Assembly: GCF_900112665.1 (NCBI RefSeq)
Contig: NZ_FOMN01000001.1
Coordinates: 502-64,501 of the forward strand
Length of the DNA stretch: 64,000 nucleotides
Reading direction: 5' to 3'
From: Lactobacillus bombicola
GTDB taxonomy: Bacteria; Bacillota; Bacilli; Lactobacillales; Lactobacillaceae
Positions 29,218 to 40,565 of the stretch are shown here, in pieces. Numbering within the stretch: the first letter of the stretch is position 1; each line of letters opens with the position of its first letter. The position numbers were made by a program, and so were the translations under genes. The notes under the pieces are model-generated. The model was not told the DNA's origin and ran no database searches. It saw only the letters and a list, made by a program, of their open reading frames with translations.

Positions 29218-30543
29218 ATGGATTTTACATTCGATTCAGACGACAATAAAAATGCTGTCATCAAAGTAATTGGTGTTGGAGGTGCTGGTGGTAATGCTGT
29301 TAATCGAATGATCGATGACGGCGTACAAGGTGTGTCTTTTGTTGCGGCCAATACTGATGTTCAAGCTCTTAATAGCAATAAAGCAGATAATAAAATTCAA
29401 TTAGGACCAAAGTTAACTAGAGGCTTAGGTGCTGGATCACACCCAGAAGTTGGACAAAAGGCTGCTGAAGAAAGTGAACAGACGATTGAAGATTCACTTA
29501 AAGGTGCAGACATGATTTTCATTACTGCTGGGATGGGTGGTGGAACTGGAACTGGTGCCGCACCTGTAGTAGCTAAAATTGCGCGTGAAACAGGAGCTTT
29601 AACTGTCGGCGTTGTTACCCGTCCTTTTACTTTCGAGGGTCCCAAGAGATCCAAAAATGCAACAGAAGGAATTGCGCAATTAAAGCAGTACGTTGATACA
29701 CTAGTAATCATTGCTAATAATCGGTTACTAGAAATGGTTGACAAGAAGACACCGATGATGGATGCCTTTAAAGAAGCAGATAATGTATTAAAACAAGGCG
29801 TACAAGGTATATCTGATTTAATTACCTCAACTGACTATGTCAATTTAGATTTTGCCGACGTAAAGACAGTTATGGCTAATCAAGGCGCTGCCTTAATGGG
29901 AATAGGTCGTGCAAATGGTGAAAATCGAACAGTCGAAGCTACTAAGCTTGCCATTTCTTCACCATTACTTGAGGTCTCCATTGATGGAGCAAAGCAAGTT
30001 TTACTTAATATTACAGGTGGTCCAGATTTGACTTTGTTTGAAGCGCAGGATGCTTCAGAAATAGTGTCAAAAGCTGCTGGAGATGATGTCAATATTATTT
30101 TTGGTACTTCAATCAATCCAAACTTAGGTGATGAAGTAGTAGTAACAGTAATTGCTACAGGAATTAGCTCTCAAGCTGAAGAAGAAGCTTCAAAGCAGCT
30201 TCCTGGCCGTAGTCATCAAGTTCAAGCTAAAGCAAAGGTCAATAATCATAGTCAAGAAAAAACGGTTATTGATGAAAATTTGCAAAATACGAATTCAGAC
30301 CCTTCATTGGATCAACCTACTGTTCAACCAGCACCCAAGCATAAGGTAATGGTTGACCCTACTAGTGTATGGGGGTTGAATAGTGATGAGCAGACATCAA
30401 CTCGTGTAACACCATCGATTGAAGAAAATAACCGAGAAGACTCATTTGATGATGAACCGAATAGTATTTCTCAAATTGAAACAAGTGCATTTGACGATGA
30501 CACTGATGATATCCCATTTTTTAGACATCGTGGTGAAAACTAA
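29218..30543 (+). CDS. ftsZ: Cell division protein FtsZ
   Basis: The 441-residue tubulin homologue has [16 protein letters not shown] near residue 17, the tubulin signature [13 protein letters not shown] near 105, NIDFAD-like T7 region ([11 protein letters not shown] near 205), a long acidic linker, and a conserved C-terminal peptide DDIPFFRHR that binds FtsA, EzrA and SepF. It polymerises with GTP to form the Z-ring. Confidence 0.97.
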   Translation: MDFTFDSDDNKNAVIKVIGVGGAGGNAVNRMIDDGVQGVSFVAANTDVQALNSNKADNKIQLGPKLTRGLGAGSHPEVGQKAAEESEQTIEDSLKGADMIFITAGMGGGTGTGAAPVVAKIARETGALTVGVVTRPFTFEGPKRSKNATEGIAQLKQYVDTLVIIANNRLLEMVDKKTPMMDAFKEADNVLKQGVQGISDLITSTDYVNLDFADVKTVMANQGAALMGIGRANGENRTVEATKLAISSPLLEVSIDGAKQVLLNITGGPDLTLFEAQDASEIVSKAAGDDVNIIFGTSINPNLGDEVVVTVIATGISSQAEEEASKQLPGRSHQVQAKAKVNNHSQEKTVIDENLQNTNSDPSLDQPTVQPAPKHKVMVDPTSVWGLNSDEQTSTRVTPSIEENNREDSFDDEPNSISQIETSAFDDDTDDIPFFRHRGEN

Positions 30544-30556
30544 TAGGAGGTAAAAA

Positions 30557-30997
30557 ATGTCATTCAGCAAATTAGGTAAATTTTTCGGTGTAACTGATAT
30601 CGATGATGAAATTCAAGATGATGAAGAATATGAAGACACATTAAGACCTGATGATAATAGTGCATCAAATGGTGTTTACCATGATAATGTTGTCTCAATT
30701 AATTCTAGCGCAAGCGGTCACAAAAAAAGTAAGATAGTATTATACGAGCCACGAGTATATTCTGATGCTAAAGAAGTAGCACAAAATTTGTTAGATAATA
30801 AGGCCGTAATTATTAATTTTAGTCGAATGGAAGATGCTTCGGCTAAAAGAATTGTAGATTTTATTACGGGGACGGTCTATGCCTTAAATGGTAAGATACA
30901 ACGAGTAGGAGATAAGATTTTTTTAGCAACCCCACCAAGATTTGTCACTGATGGCAAGATTAGTGAATTAGTTGATAAAAAAGATAACTTAGAATGA
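30557..30997 (+). CDS. sepF: Cell division protein SepF
   Basis: The 146-residue protein has an N-terminal amphipathic membrane helix (SFSKLGKFFGVTD), an acidic linker and the SepF core domain (VVSINS... then PRVYSDAKEVAQNLLDNKAVIINFSRM…RIVDFITGTVYAL). It bundles FtsZ and anchors it to the membrane. AGGAGG lies 8 bases upstream. Confidence 0.94.
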   Translation: MSFSKLGKFFGVTDIDDEIQDDEEYEDTLRPDDNSASNGVYHDNVVSINSSASGHKKSKIVLYEPRVYSDAKEVAQNLLDNKAVIINFSRMEDASAKRIVDFITGTVYALNGKIQRVGDKIFLATPPRFVTDGKISELVDKKDNLE

Positions 30998-31299
30998 TGA
31001 CAGTAATGATTTATAATCTTATCAGTATTCTTGACTATCTTATTTATCTTTATAGTATTTTAATGGTAATTGATGCAATCATAAGTTGGATACCAGGACT
31101 ACATGAATCAGCAGTCGCTAGAATTCTTAATCGTTTAATTGATCCATATGTCAATCTTTTTAGAAAAGGTCCGATTGAAAGTTTATCTAATACAACGGGA
31201 ATTGATATTTCATTTTTAGTTGGCGTCTTAGTATTATACTTTATTCAAAGTTATGTGATTAATTGGCTATTAAATATATTATTAAAGTTATTCGGTTAG
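30994..31299 (+). CDS. ylmG: YggT family membrane protein YlmG
   Basis: A 101-residue protein with two transmembrane helices and the YggT pattern (LMVIDAIISWIPG, NRLIDPYVNLFRKGPIE, DISFLVGVLVLYFI). Its ATG overlaps the sepF stop. YlmG homologues are linked to division or membrane organisation, but the function is not well defined. Confidence 0.88.
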   Translation: MMTVMIYNLISILDYLIYLYSILMVIDAIISWIPGLHESAVARILNRLIDPYVNLFRKGPIESLSNTTGIDISFLVGVLVLYFIQSYVINWLLNILLKLFG

Positions 31300-31353
31300 T
31301 CTTTTTCAAGTATTCTGCAACTAAGAATATGTAGTTTAAAACAAGCAATAAAG

Positions 31354-31386
31354 CATTGAACTTTTTTAGTTTAATGTTTTTTATTT
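31354..31386 (+). terminator. Terminator after ylmG
   Basis: CATTGAAC pairs with GTTTAATG (8 bp with one G-U) around a T-rich loop, followed by a T-run. It likely ends the mraZ-ylmG transcript. Confidence 0.65.
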
Positions 31387-31410
31387 GATAACAATTTTAT
31401 TTGTTAGTTA

Positions 31411-31419
31411 TGTTATAAT
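31411..31419 (+). promoter_or_regulatory. Promoter of ylmH-divIVA (-10)
   Basis: Extended -10 TGTTATAAT after the ylmG terminator. A TTGATA at 31385-31390 is too far away to be its -35. Confidence 0.55.
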
Positions 31420-31475
31420 TATACCTACTATGTTTGCTAGCAAATTTTAAAAATATGGATTCTCGGTGAAATAAT

Positions 31476-32288
31476 TTGACTTTAGAAAATATTAATCAGC
31501 GAAAACACTATGTAGAAGGAATTTTAGGGGAAACTGAAAGTAGTAAACTTGTAGATAAACTACTTCATTACTATAAAAAAGCTCTTTATAGTAATCAACC
31601 AGTCTTGTCAGAATTTCTAAATCCAGGGCAAAGGGCAGTTTTAAAAATTTTGGTTGGTAGCGATATTTCTTTCCAAGAATTTGGTGGCTATCCTGCTGCT
31701 GAAAAAAAGCGTGTTCTTTTGTCTGAAGGTGCAAGTTATTCATTAGATGCTTTTCAAATAAGTATTTGTCAGATTGTTTATCCTAAAAAATTTGTTCAAT
31801 TAAATCATAGTATGATTCTTGGTAGTTTAGCTAATTCAGGCATAAAAACTGAAACTTTTGGTGACATTATTACCGATAACCATGGGAATTGGCAGTTTAT
31901 GGCAGATAACAAGTTACTTCCCTTTTTCAAAAGTGAGTTGCAGTATATTGGTAAAACAAAAGTCAGTATAAAGCAGCTACCACAGACCAGGGTATTAGTT
32001 CCAGCCGATGACAGTAAGATGGCAAGTGTAATTGTCGCTTCTTTAAGGTTAGATGCGCTTTTATCAGCAATTAGTAAGCTTAGTCGGTCACAAATAAAAG
32101 CTGCTGTTTCGGCCAAATTAGTTAAGCTAAACTGGTTTACAGTTACCGAAACTAATCTTATGCTACAAAGAGATGATGTTCTTAGTTTAAGGAAATTTGG
32201 GCGTCTGCAGATTACTGATATTGGGCAAACTAAAAAAGGTAAATATAAGGTGGTGCTGAAATTTTGGCAAGCAAAAAAATACAAATAG
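31476..32288 (+). CDS. ylmH: YlmH family S4-domain RNA-binding protein
   Basis: The 270-residue protein has a YlmH N-terminal domain (REFLxPxQ-like LSEFLNPGQRAVL, FGGYPAAEKKRVLL) and a C-terminal S4 domain (LRLDALLSAISKLSRSQI…KLVKLNW…DVLSLRKFGRLQI). It lies between ylmG and divIVA as in other Firmicutes. The likely role is RNA or ribosome binding. Translation starts at TTG 31476, with only a weak Shine-Dalgarno. It overlaps divIVA by 25 bp. Confidence 0.9.
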   Translation: MTLENINQRKHYVEGILGETESSKLVDKLLHYYKKALYSNQPVLSEFLNPGQRAVLKILVGSDISFQEFGGYPAAEKKRVLLSEGASYSLDAFQISICQIVYPKKFVQLNHSMILGSLANSGIKTETFGDIITDNHGNWQFMADNKLLPFFKSELQYIGKTKVSIKQLPQTRVLVPADDSKMASVIVASLRLDALLSAISKLSRSQIKAAVSAKLVKLNWFTVTETNLMLQRDDVLSLRKFGRLQITDIGQTKKGKYKVVLKFWQAKKYK

Positions 32289-33034
32289 AACCATTAACTC
32301 CAATGGATATCCATAAACAAGAATTTAAAAAGCGAGGACTTAGTGGCTACGATCGCCATGAAGTTGATAGCTTTTTAGATCGCATTGTTAATGATTATGG
32401 AGATGCACTTGATCAGATTGCTGACTTGAAAAATGAGATAGTGCAATTACAAGGACAAGCCGATAAATTTAAAAAACAGGTTGCAGAATATCATGCAATT
32501 GAAAGTAAAAAGCAAGCTATAATTACTGAAGCTAAAGAAAAAGCACAAAAGATCATTACAGATGCAACAATTGTAGCTGACAATAAAACTGCCCAAGCTC
32601 TAATTGATGCAGATTATCAACGTCAACAACTTGAAACTATTAAATTCGATTATGAACGAGTTAAAAAAGAAGTAGCTGGTTATCGTAATTACATTCAAGA
32701 GCTTTTACAAAAGGCGATTGCAAACTTAGCGGATGAAAAATGGCAAAAAGCACTTGATCATTATTTTTCAACTGAGCGTTTTTATCCACCAGATGGTTCA
32801 GAACCTTTAACTTTAACTGATGCAGATGAAGAGATTGATGAAGACGATGAGGTTGACAATGAAGCAGGGATTGAAGTAAACTTTGAGGAGAATATTGATG
32901 ATTCGCATCATAGTTCGCAGCTAATTGAAGGCGATAGTCCGAATATTTCATTTAAAGCTGTAGATTCGACCAGCATGAAGCATGCTAGAGACAAGGATAT
33001 TGTTTTTTCCGATAATAATAAGGATAATAACTAA
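32264..33034 (+). CDS. divIVA: Cell division initiation/polar protein DivIVA
   Basis: The 256-residue protein has the N-terminal lipid-binding motif LTPMDIHKQEFKKRGLSGYDRHEVDSFLDRI, a long central coiled coil (about 45-150), and a very acidic C-terminal tail (DADEEIDEDDEVDNEAG). DivIVA marks curved septal and polar membrane. TTG start at 32264 after GGTGGT inside the end of ylmH. The tail is longer and more acidic than in B. subtilis DivIVA. Confidence 0.94.
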   Translation: MASKKIQIEPLTPMDIHKQEFKKRGLSGYDRHEVDSFLDRIVNDYGDALDQIADLKNEIVQLQGQADKFKKQVAEYHAIESKKQAIITEAKEKAQKIITDATIVADNKTAQALIDADYQRQQLETIKFDYERVKKEVAGYRNYIQELLQKAIANLADEKWQKALDHYFSTERFYPPDGSEPLTLTDADEEIDEDDEVDNEAGIEVNFEENIDDSHHSSQLIEGDSPNISFKAVDSTSMKHARDKDIVFSDNNKDNN

Positions 33035-33039
33035 TAAAC

Positions 33040-33237
33040 TGACAGTAAAATCGAAAAGCAAATTCAGCGAATTAGCGATGGTGTAAGGCTAATACAAAAG
33101 CTTAGAGGTTGATCAGCTGTCTAATTTGTTTATTACGTGATTTGCACGATACGCAAAATTTAAGTGGAGCTGAATAAGCTCAATTTAGGTGGTACCACGA
33201 ATGAAACCTCGCCCTAATTTAGGACGAGGTTTTTTTA
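33040..33237 (+). promoter_or_regulatory. T-box riboswitch of ileS
   Basis: T-box core AGGTGGTACCACG at 33187-33199, then the terminator AACCTCG (33205-33211) with CGAGGTT (33225-33231), extended by CCT/AGG across a mismatch, plus a T-run. An ATC triplet at 33112-33114 in the specifier position matches isoleucine. The T-box follows the divIVA stop almost directly; its promoter probably lies in the 3' end of divIVA (TTGTTT 33000, GATAAT 33024). Confidence 0.92.
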
Positions 33238-33254
33238 ACAGAAAGGAATATGAA

Positions 33255-36044
33255 ATGAAGGTCAAAGATACACTTAACCTAGGTAAGACTAAGTTTAAAA
33301 TGAGAGGCAATTTACCTGTTCGCGAAGCACAATGGGAACAAGAGTGGGATGATGATAAGCTATATGAACAACGGCTTAAATTGAACGAAGGTAAGCCAAG
33401 TTTTGATTTACATGATGGTCCTCCTTTTGCTAACGGGAATATTCATATGGGTCATGCTTTGAATAAAATTTCTAAAGACATTATTGTTCGCTTTAAGAAC
33501 ATGAATGGATATTATGCTCCCTTTGTTCCGGGTTGGGATACGCATGGGTTACCAATTGAACAACAACTTGCAAAAAAGGGAATTAAAAGGGAAAAGCTAG
33601 GTCGGGCTGAATACCGTCAGCTTTGTGAAGAATTTGCCAAAAAAGAAGTAAAAAAACAGATGGCTGATTTTAAACGATTAGGTATTCTAGCTGATTGGGA
33701 CCATCCCTACATTACTTTGCAACCTGAGTATGAAGCTGAAGAGATTCGCTTGTTTGGGGAAATGTATCAGAAGGGTTATATCTATAAGGGTAAAAAACCA
33801 GTTTATTGGTCACCTTCCAGTGAATCAACTTTAGCTGAAGCAGAAGTTGAATATCATGATGTAGAATCACCGTCAATTTATATTTCTTTCCCAGTTAAAG
33901 ATGGTAAGGGAATCTTAAATACAACTGATACTTACTTTTTAATCTGGACAACAACACCATGGACAATTCCAGCTAATCAAGGAATTACGGTTAACCCAGC
34001 TTTTGATTATTCAGTTGTAGAGGTTAACGATAAGCGTTATGTCATTGGGACAGATCGACTGGAGTCTGTGGCTGAAGCACTAGGTTGGCATGATTATCAA
34101 GTTGTGCAACATTTAAAGGGTTCAGAAATGGATCGAATGCTAGCTACTCATCCATTATATGGTCAAGATGTTTTGCTGATGAATGCAATGCATGTAACCG
34201 CAGAAGATGGTACAGGACTAGTTCATACTGCATCAGGCTTTGGTGAAGATGATTATAATGTTGCACAAAAGTATGGCTTACCAGTCTTTAGTCCAATGGA
34301 TAATAAAGGATGTTTTACTGAAGAAGTGCCCGATGCAGATTTAGTTGGCGTATTCTATGCTGATGCTAATAAATTAGTTAGTGATAAATTAAAAAAGTCA
34401 GGCAATTTGTTAAAATTGAGCTACTTTACGCACTCTTATCCTCATGACTGGCGTACCAAAAAACCAGTAATTTACCGAGCAACTACTCAATGGTTTGCTT
34501 CAATTGATAAGTGCCGCGAGCAAATTCTTGCTCAAATTGATCAGATTAATTTCATGCCATCATGGGGTAAGTTACGTTTGCATAATATGATTAAAGATCG
34601 CGGAGATTGGGTAATTTCACGGCAACGCGCTTGGGGAGTACCACTACCAATTTTTTATGCTGAAGATGATACGCCAATTGTTACACCAGAAACCATTAAT
34701 CATATTGCTGAGATATTTAGTAAAGAAGGGTCCAACGCCTGGTATAAGCGTAGTGTTAAGGAATTGTTACCTGCAGGTTTCACTTCTGAACATTCACCTA
34801 ATGGTGAATTTAGAAAAGAAACAGATATATTAGATGTTTGGTTTGATTCGGGGTCTTCGCATAGAGCTGTTTTAACCCAAAGAACAAACTTACATTTTCC
34901 AGCTGATTTATATCTTGAAGGAAGTGATCAATACCGCGGTTGGTTTAACTCGAGTTTGATTACTGCAGTAGCAACTACTGAAAAAGCACCTTATCGTAGT
35001 ATCTTGTCACAAGGTTTTGTGTTAGATGATCAAGGACATAAGATGTCTAAATCACTGGGTAATGTTATTGCTCCAAGTGATATCATTAAGAAAATGGGGG
35101 CCGAAATTATACGCTTATGGGTAGCTTCTGTTGATGCTACTTCTGATGTTGCCGTTTCTCAGTCAATTTTAAGTCAAACAGCTGAAAGTTATCGAAAAAT
35201 ACGTAATACTTTCCGGTATTTATTGGCTAATACTAGCGATTTTGATCCACATACTAATAAAGTTGCATATGAAGATTTGAATTCAATTGACCAATATATT
35301 GAAGTTCGTTTAAACGACTTAGTCCAAGATTGTCTCGCTAGTTACAACAAGTATGATTTTAATACAGTTTATAAACATATTTTTGCCTTTATTTCTAACG
35401 ACTTATCGGCCTTTTACTTAGATTTTGCAAAAGATGTTTTATATATTGAGGGCAAGGATAGTCATGCTAGACGCTCGATGCAAACAGTTATTTATGATGC
35501 AACTGTTAAATTAGCTAAATTATTAACCCCAATTCTACCGCATACTATGGAAGAAATTTGGTCGTTCACAAAGGAAAAAGAAGACCATATTCAATTAACC
35601 GATATGCCTAAGATAGAGCAATATGATAATCGGGCAGAATTACTTAACAATTGGGGCGTCTTCATGAATTTACGTGATGATGTTTTGAAGGCTTTAGAAG
35701 AAGCTAGAAATAGCAAACTGATTGGAAAATCATTTGAAGCGGCAGTGACTATTTATCCAACTAGAGAAACTAAAGCGGTTCTTGATAAATTAGATGCAGA
35801 TTTTAGACAAATTCTAATTGTTTCTAAATTAGTAATCACTGATAGCGCAGCTCCAGCAGAAGCTTTTAAGTTACCAAATGGTTCCTTTGTAGTTGAACAT
35901 GCAGAAGGTGAAGTGTGTCCAAGATGTCGCATGATTAGAACAGATATCGGGGCAGATAAGGAATTGAGCATAATTTGTGGTCGTTGTGCCAAAATTGTTA
36001 AAAATGATTATCCAGAACTAATACAAGAAGGCTTAGAAGAATAA
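33255..36044 (+). CDS. ileS: Isoleucyl-tRNA synthetase
   Basis: The 929-residue class I synthetase has the HIGH-type motif [15 protein letters not shown] near residue 58, the KMSKS motif [10 protein letters not shown] near 595, a CP1 editing domain, and a C-terminal zinc site ([10 protein letters not shown] and CGRCAKIV). ATG 33255 follows GAAAGGA; the longer frame from 33189 overlaps the T-box and terminator and is not coding. The stop codon overlaps the ATG of the cold-shock-like gene. Confidence 0.97.
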   Translation: MKVKDTLNLGKTKFKMRGNLPVREAQWEQEWDDDKLYEQRLKLNEGKPSFDLHDGPPFANGNIHMGHALNKISKDIIVRFKNMNGYYAPFVPGWDTHGLPIEQQLAKKGIKREKLGRAEYRQLCEEFAKKEVKKQMADFKRLGILADWDHPYITLQPEYEAEEIRLFGEMYQKGYIYKGKKPVYWSPSSESTLAEAEVEYHDVESPSIYISFPVKDGKGILNTTDTYFLIWTTTPWTIPANQGITVNPAFDYSVVEVNDKRYVIGTDRLESVAEALGWHDYQVVQHLKGSEMDRMLATHPLYGQDVLLMNAMHVTAEDGTGLVHTASGFGEDDYNVAQKYGLPVFSPMDNKGCFTEEVPDADLVGVFYADANKLVSDKLKKSGNLLKLSYFTHSYPHDWRTKKPVIYRATTQWFASIDKCREQILAQIDQINFMPSWGKLRLHNMIKDRGDWVISRQRAWGVPLPIFYAEDDTPIVTPETINHIAEIFSKEGSNAWYKRSVKELLPAGFTSEHSPNGEFRKETDILDVWFDSGSSHRAVLTQRTNLHFPADLYLEGSDQYRGWFNSSLITAVATTEKAPYRSILSQGFVLDDQGHKMSKSLGNVIAPSDIIKKMGAEIIRLWVASVDATSDVAVSQSILSQTAESYRKIRNTFRYLLANTSDFDPHTNKVAYEDLNSIDQYIEVRLNDLVQDCLASYNKYDFNTVYKHIFAFISNDLSAFYLDFAKDVLYIEGKDSHARRSMQTVIYDATVKLAKLLTPILPHTMEEIWSFTKEKEDHIQLTDMPKIEQYDNRAELLNNWGVFMNLRDDVLKALEEARNSKLIGKSFEAAVTIYPTRETKAVLDKLDADFRQILIVSKLVITDSAAPAEAFKLPNGSFVVEHAEGEVCPRCRMIRTDIGADKELSIICGRCAKIVKNDYPELIQEGLEE

Positions 36045-36253
36045 TGCGCCTAGGTACAGTAAAACAATTTGATCAAAATAGTAGCTTTGGTTTTATTGAA
36101 GATGATCAAAATCACAAATCATATTTTGTTTTTTATACGGCTATTAAAGAAGAGGGCTATCGCCGTCTTCAAGTCGGGCAAAAAGTTAAGTATCAACTGG
36201 CACAGGGGAAAAATGGTCTTCAATGTGTTAATGTTTATTTAACTAGTGTGTAG
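36044..36253 (+). CDS. Divergent cold-shock-domain protein
   Basis: The 69-residue protein has a CspA-like OB fold: LGTVKQFDQNSSFGFIEDD contains RNP1 (FGFIE), and YFVFYTAIKEEGYRRLQVGQKVKY contains RNP2, where the usual VFVHFSAI histidine is replaced by tyrosine. Its start ATGA-type overlap (TAATG) with ileS indicates translational coupling, unlike the stand-alone cold-inducible csp genes, which have long leaders. It probably binds single-stranded RNA. A role linked to ileS is unproven. Confidence 0.8.
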   Translation: MRLGTVKQFDQNSSFGFIEDDQNHKSYFVFYTAIKEEGYRRLQVGQKVKYQLAQGKNGLQCVNVYLTSV

Positions 36254-36266
36254 GGAAAGTGAATAG

Positions 36267-36830
36267 ATGGATTTAACAGAAACTGAAATTTCTTCAAAAC
36301 AGATATTTTCTGGTAGAATTGTTGACCTATCAGTAAGAACGGTAAAATTACCAAACAGTGAGGTTACTACTAGAGAGGTTGTAAAACATCAGCCTGCAGC
36401 TGCTACAATTGCTGTTAATGATAAGCAAGAGATGCTTTTAGTAGAACAATGGCGGGAACCAATTAAGGAATTGACTTTGGAAATACCTGCTGGGTTAATT
36501 GATGCAACTGATGCTAGTCCACTTGATGCTATGAAACGCGAGCTTAACGAAGAAGGTGGGTATCGCGCTGATTATTGGGAACAAATTACTGAATTTTATT
36601 CTTCTCCTGGATTCACCAATGAAAAATTGTACTTGTTTTATTGTGATACTTTGACAAAATTACCTGAAAAAAAGCCACTTGATGCTGATGAATTCTTAAC
36701 TAGTCGTTGGTATAACTTAGAAGAATTAAAGCATTTAAGTGCTGAGGGCAAAATTGTTGATATTAAAACCCTTTATGCAATGAGTGTATGGGAAAATATG
36801 CTTTTAACAGGTGCCAAAGCTAAGGAATAA
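36267..36830 (+). CDS. Nudix hydrolase (ADP-ribose pyrophosphatase-like)
   Basis: The 187-residue protein has strands before the box (TREVVKHQPAAATIAV, VEQWREPIKELTLEIPAG) and a Nudix box ending RELNEEGGY, typical of the ADP-ribose/NUDT5-like group. The first conserved acid is shifted: between the Gly and REL there are 14 residues rather than 13, with Asp in place of Glu. The likely reaction is hydrolysis of ADP-ribose or another nucleotide sugar. It follows the csp-like gene by 13 bp. Confidence 0.88.
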   Translation: MDLTETEISSKQIFSGRIVDLSVRTVKLPNSEVTTREVVKHQPAAATIAVNDKQEMLLVEQWREPIKELTLEIPAGLIDATDASPLDAMKRELNEEGGYRADYWEQITEFYSSPGFTNEKLYLFYCDTLTKLPEKKPLDADEFLTSRWYNLEELKHLSAEGKIVDIKTLYAMSVWENMLLTGAKAKE

Positions 36831-36831
36831 T

Positions 36832-37149
36832 ATGACTGAAAAACGATCTGATTACCAAAAAAAAATTAAAAATCAAAAAAGTAATATTATTTTTGATTCG
36901 GTTAAGTCTGCTTTTAATAATGATGAAGAGGTTGTTGATGTTAATCCTGACTTTATGCGGTCAACACAATCCAATTCTAAAAGAGTAAATAATTCACACC
37001 AAAAAAGAGAGCAACGCCAGAGTAATAATGCTCAAGAATATTTAAAAAAAGAAGACAAGGCCCTTAAACTAAAAAACAAATTAAACTTAGCAATTTTTAT
37101 TGTTTTGGTATTAATTGTTTTGGTGTTATTGGCATTGTTTCATTTATAA
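36832..37149 (+). CDS. Tail-anchored small membrane protein, unknown function
   Basis: A 105-residue protein: a long charged N-terminal part (KRSDYQKKIKNQKSN…, rich in Lys, Asn, Gln) and one C-terminal transmembrane helix (LNLAIFIVLVLIVLVLLALF), so most of it faces the cytoplasm. The start at ATG 36832 has AAGGA in front; the longer frame from 36811 lies inside the Nudix gene. No domain recognised. It is part of the ileS-to-mtnN operon. Confidence 0.7.
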   Translation: MTEKRSDYQKKIKNQKSNIIFDSVKSAFNNDEEVVDVNPDFMRSTQSNSKRVNNSHQKREQRQSNNAQEYLKKEDKALKLKNKLNLAIFIVLVLIVLVLLALFHL

Positions 37150-37163
37150 TAAGTGAGGAAAAA

Positions 37164-37859
37164 ATGAAAATAGCAATTATTGTCCCAATGGAAATTGAGG
37201 CAAAATATTATCGTAAATATTTTCATGCTGGTAACAAAGAAATGTTCGGATCAAGCGTATTCGAACATTTTTGCGTTAAGCACAATGATATTTATATTGG
37301 ATTAAGTGGTATTGGCAAAGTACAAGCTGCGATGAATTTAGCGAGTTTATTAACTAAGGTTGATATTGACTTGATTTTTATGACAGGAACTGCAGGTTCG
37401 CTACAATCAAGTATTCGCAAGGGAGATTTACTTTTAGCGGATTCTTTTAGTTACCATGATGCACATAATACACTTGCTGGTAATTATGTCGAAGGACAAA
37501 TTCCTGGCGAACCTGCATTGTTTGACTTAAAATCAAAGGAACAGGCAGCATTTGCAGATTTTTTACAAGAGCAAGGAATTCAATACAAAAAAGGATTAAT
37601 TGTTACTGGAGATTCATTTATTGGGTCCAATGAGCAAAAAAAGAAAATTAACCAAGATTTTACTAGTGCATTAGGCGTTGAAATGGAAGGCGCCGCGTTT
37701 GCACAGGTTGCATACCATTTTCAGAAAAAACTAATTGCAATTAGGGCTATTTCAGATAATGGTGATGATAGTGCAAATGAAGATTTTGATAAATTTGCTC
37801 AAAAAGTCGGTGCCAAGGCTGCTAAGATAATTTGTGCATATATAGAAAAGATGAATTAA
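37164..37859 (+). CDS. mtnN: 5'-methylthioadenosine/S-adenosylhomocysteine nucleosidase
   Basis: The 231-residue phosphorylase-fold enzyme has KIAIIVPMEIEAKYYRK at the N-terminus, GLSGIGKVQAA, MTGTAGSLQ, VTGDSFIGS and the purine/ribose motif GVEMEGAAFAQVA with the catalytic Asp in ISDNGDD. It cleaves MTA and SAH, clearing by-products of SAM-dependent methylation. It lies 3 bp upstream of the second cysteine desulfurase. Confidence 0.94.
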   Translation: MKIAIIVPMEIEAKYYRKYFHAGNKEMFGSSVFEHFCVKHNDIYIGLSGIGKVQAAMNLASLLTKVDIDLIFMTGTAGSLQSSIRKGDLLLADSFSYHDAHNTLAGNYVEGQIPGEPALFDLKSKEQAAFADFLQEQGIQYKKGLIVTGDSFIGSNEQKKKINQDFTSALGVEMEGAAFAQVAYHFQKKLIAIRAISDNGDDSANEDFDKFAQKVGAKAAKIICAYIEKMN

Positions 37860-37862
37860 TTA

Positions 37863-39017
37863 ATGGATATATATCTTGATAATGCCGCAACAACACCAAT
37901 GTCCCCAACGGTAATTGCTAAAATTACGCAAGAAATGAAAAACGATTTTGGCAATCCGTCTAGTACATATGGTCTAGGGCGTGCGGCAAGACATACGGTT
38001 GACCAAGCTCGGACTAAAATTGCTAAGGTCATTAATGCAGCTGATAATGAAATAATTTTTACATCTGGTGGCTCTGAAAGTAATAATACGGCCATCTTTG
38101 GCACAGCCTATAGTAAGCAAAAAATTGGTAAAAAAATTATTACTACTAAAATTGAGCATCCATCAGTCCTTGAGCCGATAAAAAAACTTGAGCGTGAAGG
38201 ATATGAAGTAACTTATCTGGATGTAAATCATAATGGACAAATTTCACTAGTAGATTTAAAAAATGCTCTAACACCAGATACAATTCTTGTTTCAGTGATG
38301 GCAGTTAATAATGAAGTTGGCACGATTAATCCTCTAACGGAAATAGGAGCATTAGTTGCTCAAAGTAATGCATATTTTCATGTTGATGCAGTTCAGGGGT
38401 TAGGTAACATTGAACTTGATGTTAAAAAAATGAAAATTGATTTATTATCTACGTCAGCTCACAAAATTAATGGTCCTAAGTTTTTAGGCTTTTTATTTAA
38501 AAATAGCCAAATTAAGTTACCATCCCTTATTTTAGGTGGCGAACAGGAATTAAAAAGACGGGCTGGTACAGAAAATGTGCCCGCAATTGCCGGTTTTGGC
38601 GAGGCAATTAAAGAAATTGAGCAAATTGATAAAATAAAATTACAAGCAAAATATGCTCATTTTCAACATTTGATTTTAGCTGAACTTGATCAAGCAAAAA
38701 TCAAATATCAAATAAATGGCGGAGCAGGTGCACATTGTTCGCATCATGTTTTGAATTTGCGAATAAATGGAGTTTCAACAACTCTTTTACAAACAAGTTT
38801 GGATTTGGCTGGTTTTGCGGTATCTGGCGGTTCTGCTTGTACAGCAGGTTCGCTTGAACCTTCACATGTTTTAATTGCTTGTTATGGGGCAGATTCTATC
38901 CGCGTAGAGGAATCAATTCGTATATCATTTGGTCGATATAATACGGATGAAGAAATTGGATCTTTTGCTAAGCAATTAGTTAAAATTGCTAGTAAACTGC
39001 AAGTGAATGAAAATTAA
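37863..39017 (+). CDS. Cysteine desulfurase paired with MnmA (YrvO/IscS-like)
   Basis: The 384-residue class V aminotransferase has YLDNAATTP, TSGGSESNNTA, the PLP lysine in TSAHKINGPKFLG near residue 200, RAGTENVPAIAGFG, and the catalytic cysteine in SGGSACTAGS near 323. It is a paralogue of the thiI-linked enzyme at 8390. The neighbours DUF1831 and mnmA show that it feeds sulfur to tRNA 2-thiouridine synthesis, like B. subtilis YrvO. Confidence 0.94.
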   Translation: MDIYLDNAATTPMSPTVIAKITQEMKNDFGNPSSTYGLGRAARHTVDQARTKIAKVINAADNEIIFTSGGSESNNTAIFGTAYSKQKIGKKIITTKIEHPSVLEPIKKLEREGYEVTYLDVNHNGQISLVDLKNALTPDTILVSVMAVNNEVGTINPLTEIGALVAQSNAYFHVDAVQGLGNIELDVKKMKIDLLSTSAHKINGPKFLGFLFKNSQIKLPSLILGGEQELKRRAGTENVPAIAGFGEAIKEIEQIDKIKLQAKYAHFQHLILAELDQAKIKYQINGGAGAHCSHHVLNLRINGVSTTLLQTSLDLAGFAVSGGSACTAGSLEPSHVLIACYGADSIRVEESIRISFGRYNTDEEIGSFAKQLVKIASKLQVNEN

Positions 39018-39065
39018 TTGCTTTTACAATTATTTTGACTTATTATTAGTAAGTGAGGTTAAATT

Positions 39066-39407
39066 ATGTCAAATACAGTTATAATTAATGGTGATAATCG
39101 TAAGTATACACTTAGTTCAGATTTGAAACTTTACGCTTTAATTGATGTCGGATTTATTAAAACTGCCAAGGGTAATTATAGTTATGAACACCCACTGTAT
39201 AATGATTCACCTTATAATGCGCCAACTAAACTAAAAATTACAGTTGATAAAGATTTTTCGCATTTTACGATGGTTATTACTGATCGAAATGGTTTAAAAA
39301 AAGTAAATATTTTTAAAAACAAACAATTAATAGCAACAGTTGAGCTTTTAAATTATATTTTAAAAGATTTAATAGAGCGCAAAATTCTAGTTGAAGTAAA
39401 GGATTGA
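39066..39407 (+). CDS. DUF1831 family protein
   Basis: The 113-residue protein (NGDNRKYTLSSDLKLYALIDVGF, KGNYSYEHPLYNDSPYNAP) matches DUF1831, a lactobacillar family found between cysteine desulfurase and mnmA. Function unknown. Its constant place between sulfur donor and thiolase suggests a helper in sulfur transfer or its control. Confidence 0.8.
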   Translation: MSNTVIINGDNRKYTLSSDLKLYALIDVGFIKTAKGNYSYEHPLYNDSPYNAPTKLKITVDKDFSHFTMVITDRNGLKKVNIFKNKQLIATVELLNYILKDLIERKILVEVKD

Positions 39408-39410
39408 TAG

Positions 39411-40535
<1,125 letters not shown>

Positions 40536-40565
40536 CGATAGTTAAGAAAGAAAAATATTGATTTT

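Noticed and set aside
31805-32284. 159-codon minus-strand frame under ylmH
   Set aside because: Antisense shadow of a well-supported gene; no RBS or family match.
33189-33254. N-terminal extension of ileS
   Set aside because: It overlaps the T-box core and terminator; ATG 33255 has the RBS.
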